Below are positions 60,180 through 64,000 of a stretch of DNA of 64,000 bases, in pieces. The notes under the pieces were generated by a model. That model was given only the letters and a program-made list of their open reading frames with translations. It made no database searches and was not told the DNA's origin. Source of the DNA: Paenibacillus caui (GTDB lineage: Bacteria > Bacillota > Bacilli > Paenibacillales > Paenibacillaceae); contig NZ_JAIOGQ010000002.1 of the NCBI RefSeq assembly GCF_019904135.1, forward strand, positions 62,001 to 126,000, read 5' to 3'. Both the position numbers and the translations under genes were made by a program. Position 1 is the first letter of the stretch. Every line of letters begins with the position of its first letter.

Positions 60180-62207
60180 TTATCCCTTGGCTGCTCTCGT
60201 TTTGTTCATTTGCTTCCGTTTCTTATCTGCCTTCTCCTCGTTGCCGCCAATCTTCCCTTCTGCTCGAGTTCGTCCGGGTCCGGGGCTGCCAGCATTTCTG
60301 GGCTGCCGCTTCCAGATCGAGACGCTAAGAGGCGGAAGACAGAGCTCAATGCTGTGTGTCTGGTCGTGCCAGGCGATTTTTTCGGCGCTTAGCGGAGCTT
60401 GATTGGGCGATCCGGACCCGCCAAATGCAGTGTCTGCGCTGCTGAACACTTCCTCGTAGCTGCCCGTTTTGGGGACGCCGATCCGGTATCTTTCCCGGGC
60501 TGCGGGCTGAAAGTTGATCACGATGAGCAGCGTATCCCCGCTTCTCTTTCCTTTGCGCATGTAGGCAATAACGCTTTGGCCCCCATCATGAGGCGTCAGC
60601 CACTGATATCCGTCCATGGAATGGTCGAGCTCCCACAGCGCGTTTTCACGCAAATAAAAATGGTTTAATGCTTTTGTATATGCCAGCATCAGGCGGTGGG
60701 AGTCATAGCCAAGCAGAAACCAGTCGAGCTGGTCCTGGTCCTTCCATTCAATAAATTGCCCGAATTCTCCGCCCATGAACAAAAGTTTCTTTCCGGGGGA
60801 CGTGAGCTGATAAGCAAGAAGAATGCGCAAGCCGGCGAATTTCTCCTCATAACTGCCCGGCATTTTGTCTAGCAGTGATTTTTTCCCGTGTACCACTTCA
60901 TCATGCGACAGCGGCAGCGTATAATTCTCGGAATAAGCGTATACGATCGGGAAAGTCAGCAGATGATGTTTGGCTGGTCGATCCCTGAACGTCGTTTCTA
61001 TATACCCCAGCGTATCATTCATCCAGCCCATATTCCATTTATAATTGAAGCCAAGCCCTCCGTCCTCTATGGGACAGGTTACAAGCGGCCAGGCACTGGA
61101 CTCCTCGGCCATCATGAGGGTATGCGGGTAATATTGGAATACAGTCTGATTCAACTTTCTCAGGAAATCGATCGCCTCGATATTTTCAATACCGCCATAT
61201 TCATTCAGCCGGTACTGTCCTTCCCTTTTTTCAAAGTCCAGCCTAAGCATGCTTGTAACCGCATCCACACGCAACCCGTCAAAATGATATACATCCAACC
61301 AATATATGGCGTTAGAAATCAGAAAAGAACGGACTTCAGGTTTCCCAAAATCGAAGCTGAGCGTCCCCCAGCCCGGTTTATCGGCTTTCAGCGGATCGGC
61401 ATACTCATAGAGTGGGGTCCCGTCGAACAGTCTAAGCCCGTGGTCGTCTCTTGCAAAATGTCCGGGAACCCAGTCAAGCAGCACCCCAATGCCCTGCTGA
61501 TGGCAGCAGTCCACGAAATACATCAAATCCGCAGGCTTGCCATACCGGCTTGTCGGCGCAAAATATCCGGTAGCCTGATATCCCCATGACAGGTCATAAG
61601 GATGCTCGGTCAGAGGCATAATTTCAATATGGGTGTACCCCATTTCCTTAACGTATGGAATAAGCGCATCCGCCATTTCGCGGTAAGTCAAAAAAGTGCC
61701 GTCCTCCTTCTGCTTCCAGGTCCCGAAATGAATTTCGTAAATATTAAGCGGTTTCCGGTAAGGAACCCGGTTTTTTCGCCTCCAGGCCCCGTCGGCCCAG
61801 CTGTAACCCGTTATCGGAGCAACGACCGAAGCTGTCGCAGGCCTCACTTCCGCATGAAACGCATAAGGATCGGATTTCAGAAATTTGTTCCCGCACAGAT
61901 CCGTGATTTCATACTTGTAAAATGTTCCTTGGTCGATTCCTGGAAAAAAACGACTCCAAAAACCCGATTCGGGTATCTTATATAGCGAGTCGTTCTCTCC
62001 CCTCCAGCCATTCCAATCCGATGCAATTCCGACATGGATGGCATGCGGTGCCCAAACGGTAAAACGGACGCCACTGCGGCCCTCTTCAACGGTCAAATGA
62101 GCTCCGAGCGAACGATAGCTGCGATATAAAGTTCCCTCATGGAACAAATAAATATCTTGTGGTGAAATCGCTGCTGTATGGTTATCTGCTGCTGCCATGT
62201 CCGACAA
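60180..62207 (-). CDS. glgB: 1,4-alpha-glucan branching enzyme
   Basis: 675 residues as started at TTG 62205-62207; ATG nine bases later is an alternative and neither has a strong ribosome binding site. CBM48-like N-terminus (VRFTVWAPHAIHVGIASDWN), then the GH13 barrel: DWVPGHFARDDHGLRLFDGT, GLRVDAVTSML (nucleophile Asp), MMAEESSAWPLVT (acid/base Glu), LPLSHDEVVHGKKSLLDKMP (third Asp). LLFMGGEFGQFIEWKD is a GlgB landmark. The C-terminal 40 residues are basic (TRAEGKIGGNEEKADKKRKQ) and unusual for the family. It is first in the operon with glgA. Confidence 0.94.
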   Translation of the reverse strand: MSDMAAADNHTAAISPQDIYLFHEGTLYRSYRSLGAHLTVEEGRSGVRFTVWAPHAIHVGIASDWNGWRGENDSLYKIPESGFWSRFFPGIDQGTFYKYEITDLCGNKFLKSDPYAFHAEVRPATASVVAPITGYSWADGAWRRKNRVPYRKPLNIYEIHFGTWKQKEDGTFLTYREMADALIPYVKEMGYTHIEIMPLTEHPYDLSWGYQATGYFAPTSRYGKPADLMYFVDCCHQQGIGVLLDWVPGHFARDDHGLRLFDGTPLYEYADPLKADKPGWGTLSFDFGKPEVRSFLISNAIYWLDVYHFDGLRVDAVTSMLRLDFEKREGQYRLNEYGGIENIEAIDFLRKLNQTVFQYYPHTLMMAEESSAWPLVTCPIEDGGLGFNYKWNMGWMNDTLGYIETTFRDRPAKHHLLTFPIVYAYSENYTLPLSHDEVVHGKKSLLDKMPGSYEEKFAGLRILLAYQLTSPGKKLLFMGGEFGQFIEWKDQDQLDWFLLGYDSHRLMLAYTKALNHFYLRENALWELDHSMDGYQWLTPHDGGQSVIAYMRKGKRSGDTLLIVINFQPAARERYRIGVPKTGSYEEVFSSADTAFGGSGSPNQAPLSAEKIAWHDQTHSIELCLPPLSVSIWKRQPRNAGSPGPGRTRAEGKIGGNEEKADKKRKQMNKTRAAKG

Positions 62208-62404
62208 TTCATCACATCCAATCTTTAAAAATAAAGAGGATTTACGCCCTTATTACCCCTTCCCGTATCGGTTGAAAAGGAAAAAGACGGGCTGAAATAA
62301 AAATTGTAATTTTTCAGTTAATTCCCAATAAAATGGTTTCAACAACAGTATATCTCGTTTATGTATGTACTACACTGACAAATTCAAATTGGGAGGGAAA
62401 CGAC

Positions 62405-63625
62405 ATGAGTAATAAACAATGCATTGCCATGCTGTTGGCTGGAGGGGAAGGCCGCAGGTTATCCCCGCTCACGTCAAACCAAGCAAAACCGGCGGTGCCA
62501 TTCGGCTGCCGTTACCGGATTATCGATTTTCCTCTCAGTAACTGCGTCAATTCCGGAATCGATACGATCGGCGTATTAACGCAATATGAAGCCGGTTCGC
62601 TGCATGAACACATCGGAGACGGGACTGCTTGGGGACTCGGACGCAGCGTGAATGGAGGAATATCTTTACTTCCTTCCAGCAACAGTGGATCTGATGAATA
62701 TTTGGGAACAGCTGATGCCATTTATAAAAATTTGGACTATATTGACAGCCATAATCCGGAAAATATTCTGATTCTGTCCGGTGATCACATTTACCATATG
62801 GACTATCGCGAGATCCTTGATTTCCATACGAAAACGGGCGCACCCGCCACAATTTCCGTCATGCCTGTGCCCTGGGAAGAAGCACATCGCTTCGGCGTCA
62901 TGGTAACGGATGAGAAGTACCGTATTACGGAATTCGAGGAGAAACCTGAACAACCTCAAAGCAACCTCGCTTCCATGGGCATTTATTTGTTCAAGTGGAG
63001 TTATTTGAAGCGGCATTTGCTCGAAGATGCTGTGAATGAACAATCAAGCCATGACTTTGGCAAAGATGTTATTCCCAAGATGCTGGCTGATACGGAACCC
63101 ATGTATGCCTTTCCTTTCAAAGGCTACTGGAGAGACGTAGGAACGGTCGGAAGCCTTTGGGAAGCTCATATGGATCTTCTCGCCGAGGAAAACGATTGGA
63201 AGCTGCACAATGCGTCCTGGCCGATGTACACGAATGAGTGGAGCACCAAGCTCAAGGAGTCTAAGCATAGCACCATTCCGGCCAGAAACTCGATTGTTCA
63301 TGACAATTGCGCGCTGGAAGGTTATGCCGAACGGTCTGTTATATTTGGTGGTACATCTATCGGACGTTTTGCCAAAATCAAGGACTGCGTCGTCATGCCA
63401 AACGCTTCGATCGGACGCAACGTGCTGATTGAATGCGCGATTATCGGCGAAGGCGCCACGATCAAAGACGGGGCAGTCATCAAAGGCTCTCCGGATCAGG
63501 TTCTTGTGGTTGTCCCAGGCGAAACCGTACTCGCCAAACCGGTTGTTCGTCCACAGCCAACCCGTTTGCTAAAGGAAGTTTACGACAGCCCTGGAGCGCT
63601 TCGTGCGGGCGGAATGTCTTCTTAA
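62405..63625 (+). CDS. glgC: Glucose-1-phosphate adenylyltransferase
   Basis: 406 residues from ATG 62405, behind TGGGAGGGAAACGAC; the in-frame extension to 62333 has no ribosome binding site. It makes ADP-glucose from ATP and glucose-1-phosphate, the committed step of glycogen synthesis. [20 protein letters not shown] is the nucleotide-binding motif, followed by [27 protein letters not shown] and [20 protein letters not shown]. The C-terminal left-handed beta-helix starts near residue 290 ([20 protein letters not shown]). Divergent from glgBA; no glgD partner gene is visible. Confidence 0.95.
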   Translation: MSNKQCIAMLLAGGEGRRLSPLTSNQAKPAVPFGCRYRIIDFPLSNCVNSGIDTIGVLTQYEAGSLHEHIGDGTAWGLGRSVNGGISLLPSSNSGSDEYLGTADAIYKNLDYIDSHNPENILILSGDHIYHMDYREILDFHTKTGAPATISVMPVPWEEAHRFGVMVTDEKYRITEFEEKPEQPQSNLASMGIYLFKWSYLKRHLLEDAVNEQSSHDFGKDVIPKMLADTEPMYAFPFKGYWRDVGTVGSLWEAHMDLLAEENDWKLHNASWPMYTNEWSTKLKESKHSTIPARNSIVHDNCALEGYAERSVIFGGTSIGRFAKIKDCVVMPNASIGRNVLIECAIIGEGATIKDGAVIKGSPDQVLVVVPGETVLAKPVVRPQPTRLLKEVYDSPGALRAGGMSS

Positions 63626-63643
63626 ATAGCGGCTTTAGGGTAA

Positions 63644-63688
63644 AAGAGGGTCCTAAGCTAACTTTTATATAAAGCTTAGGACCCTCTT
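63644..63688 (+). terminator. Terminator of glgC, probably bidirectional
   Basis: AAGAGGGTCCTAAGCT pairs perfectly with AGCTTAGGACCCTCTT. It lies 18 bp after the glgC stop and 28 bp before the stop of the convergent GNAT gene. Confidence 0.85.
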
Positions 63689-63716
63689 GTCGTTTCTATC
63701 ATACTTCCTTTTACGC

Positions 63717-64000
63717 TCATCCACATTCATGATGCTGGTATAAGGTATACAGACTGTTATTCAATTCGGATGAACCGACCCTGCGAAACCCGAGTCCCTG
63801 ATAATAGCTGTTAAGCTTGTCGTTTGTAGCCCTGCAGTCAAGCCGAAGTCCCTTCTTATCATCAATACGGCTCTTATCGACCGCCCATTTCACGAGCGCT
63901 GCTCCTAATCTCTGACTTCGGTAGGGCTGACTCACCGTTAAGCGATGCAAATAGTAAAACCCGTCATCATTCAAAGGGCCCCAATAATCCGGATCGGTGC
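63717..64000 (-). CDS. GNAT family N-acetyltransferase (partial, N-terminus outside window)
   Basis: The frame stays open through the right edge (upstream residues TDPDYWGPLNDDG), so the start lies beyond 64000. The visible 94 residues hold YYLHRLTVSQPYRSQRLGAA with motif A (Q/R-x-x-R-L-G), followed by LRLDCRATNDKLNSYYQGLG, typical of RimI-like GNAT proteins. The substrate is unknown. The gene converges on glgC. Confidence 0.8.
   Translation of the reverse strand, partial: TDPDYWGPLNDDGFYYLHRLTVSQPYRSQRLGAALVKWAVDKSRIDDKKGLRLDCRATNDKLNSYYQGLGFRRVGSSELNNSLYTLYQHHECG

Noticed and set aside
1-64000. CRISPR arrays, tRNA and rRNA genes
   Set aside because: No regularly spaced repeats and no tRNA- or rRNA-like stretches were seen by eye.

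Overview
The window looks like a chromosomal segment of an endospore-forming, low-to-mid GC Firmicute, most likely Paenibacillus or a close relative. The evidence is a cwlJ-gerQ spore germination pair, tandem T-box leaders, a XerS-type recombinase, a glgBA/glgC glycogen locus, many TTG and GTG starts behind strong AGGAGG ribosome binding sites, and base composition near 50% GC. No rRNA, tRNA, CRISPR array or intact insertion sequence was seen. All similarity statements come from recognising motifs by eye, not from searches.

Layout. 1-11 kb: an oligopeptide-binding lipoprotein cut by the left edge, an ArsR-like regulator, a CNNM/CorC-type membrane protein behind an unusual two-hairpin leader, gerQ-cwlJ, an FAD oxidoreductase, a DUF2500-like membrane protein, a 62-residue Cys-rich protein, and a polysaccharide deacetylase followed by an Asp-box beta-propeller lipoprotein. 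10.4-24.4 kb: a tightly packed minus-strand operon of giant proteins. In transcription order it encodes a ComEC-like metallo-beta-lactamase-fold protein, a 1541-residue beta-rich protein (possibly DUF6603), unrecognised proteins of 789 and 1285 residues, a phage tail-collar/HxH protein, and a frameshifted kinase remnant, then a terminator. No phage head, sheath, lysis or packaging gene accompanies the collar protein. This is the strongest candidate for an undescribed system.

24.4-37 kb: L-lactate dehydrogenase, a methyltransferase, a short leuA without the leucine-feedback domain behind two tandem leucine-type T-boxes and a clear promoter, a DUF3900-like protein, a tyrosine recombinase bracketed by two dif-like near-palindromes, an ADP-ribosylglycohydrolase, a DUF3891-like protein, a small P-loop kinase, and an SgrR-like regulator divergent from an MFS exporter. 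37-45 kb: a GNAT protein, a response regulator/intramembrane-type histidine kinase pair divergent from an ABC-2 transporter/DUF4097 lipoprotein operon with three 11-bp direct repeats in its promoter region, and a chemoreceptor-like protein with a C-terminal Cache-like domain.

45-56.6 kb: a YebC-family protein, a GNAT protein divergent from xerS, mobB-moeA for molybdenum cofactor, a PspA-like short protein, an LpdD-like protein, pyrK-pyrD, a second polysaccharide deacetylase, a LysM-3D cell-wall protein with WalR-like sites, and an amino-acid ABC importer with a terminator between the binding-protein gene and the permease gene. 56.7-64 kb: a neopullulanase-type GH13 enzyme and glycogen genes glgA, glgB and divergent glgC, then a GNAT gene cut by the right edge.

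The 11-mer TTATGTAAACT, which equals the XerD-side arm of the Bacillus dif site as I recall it, occurs four times in the window, an unexpectedly high number that is reported as a separate finding.
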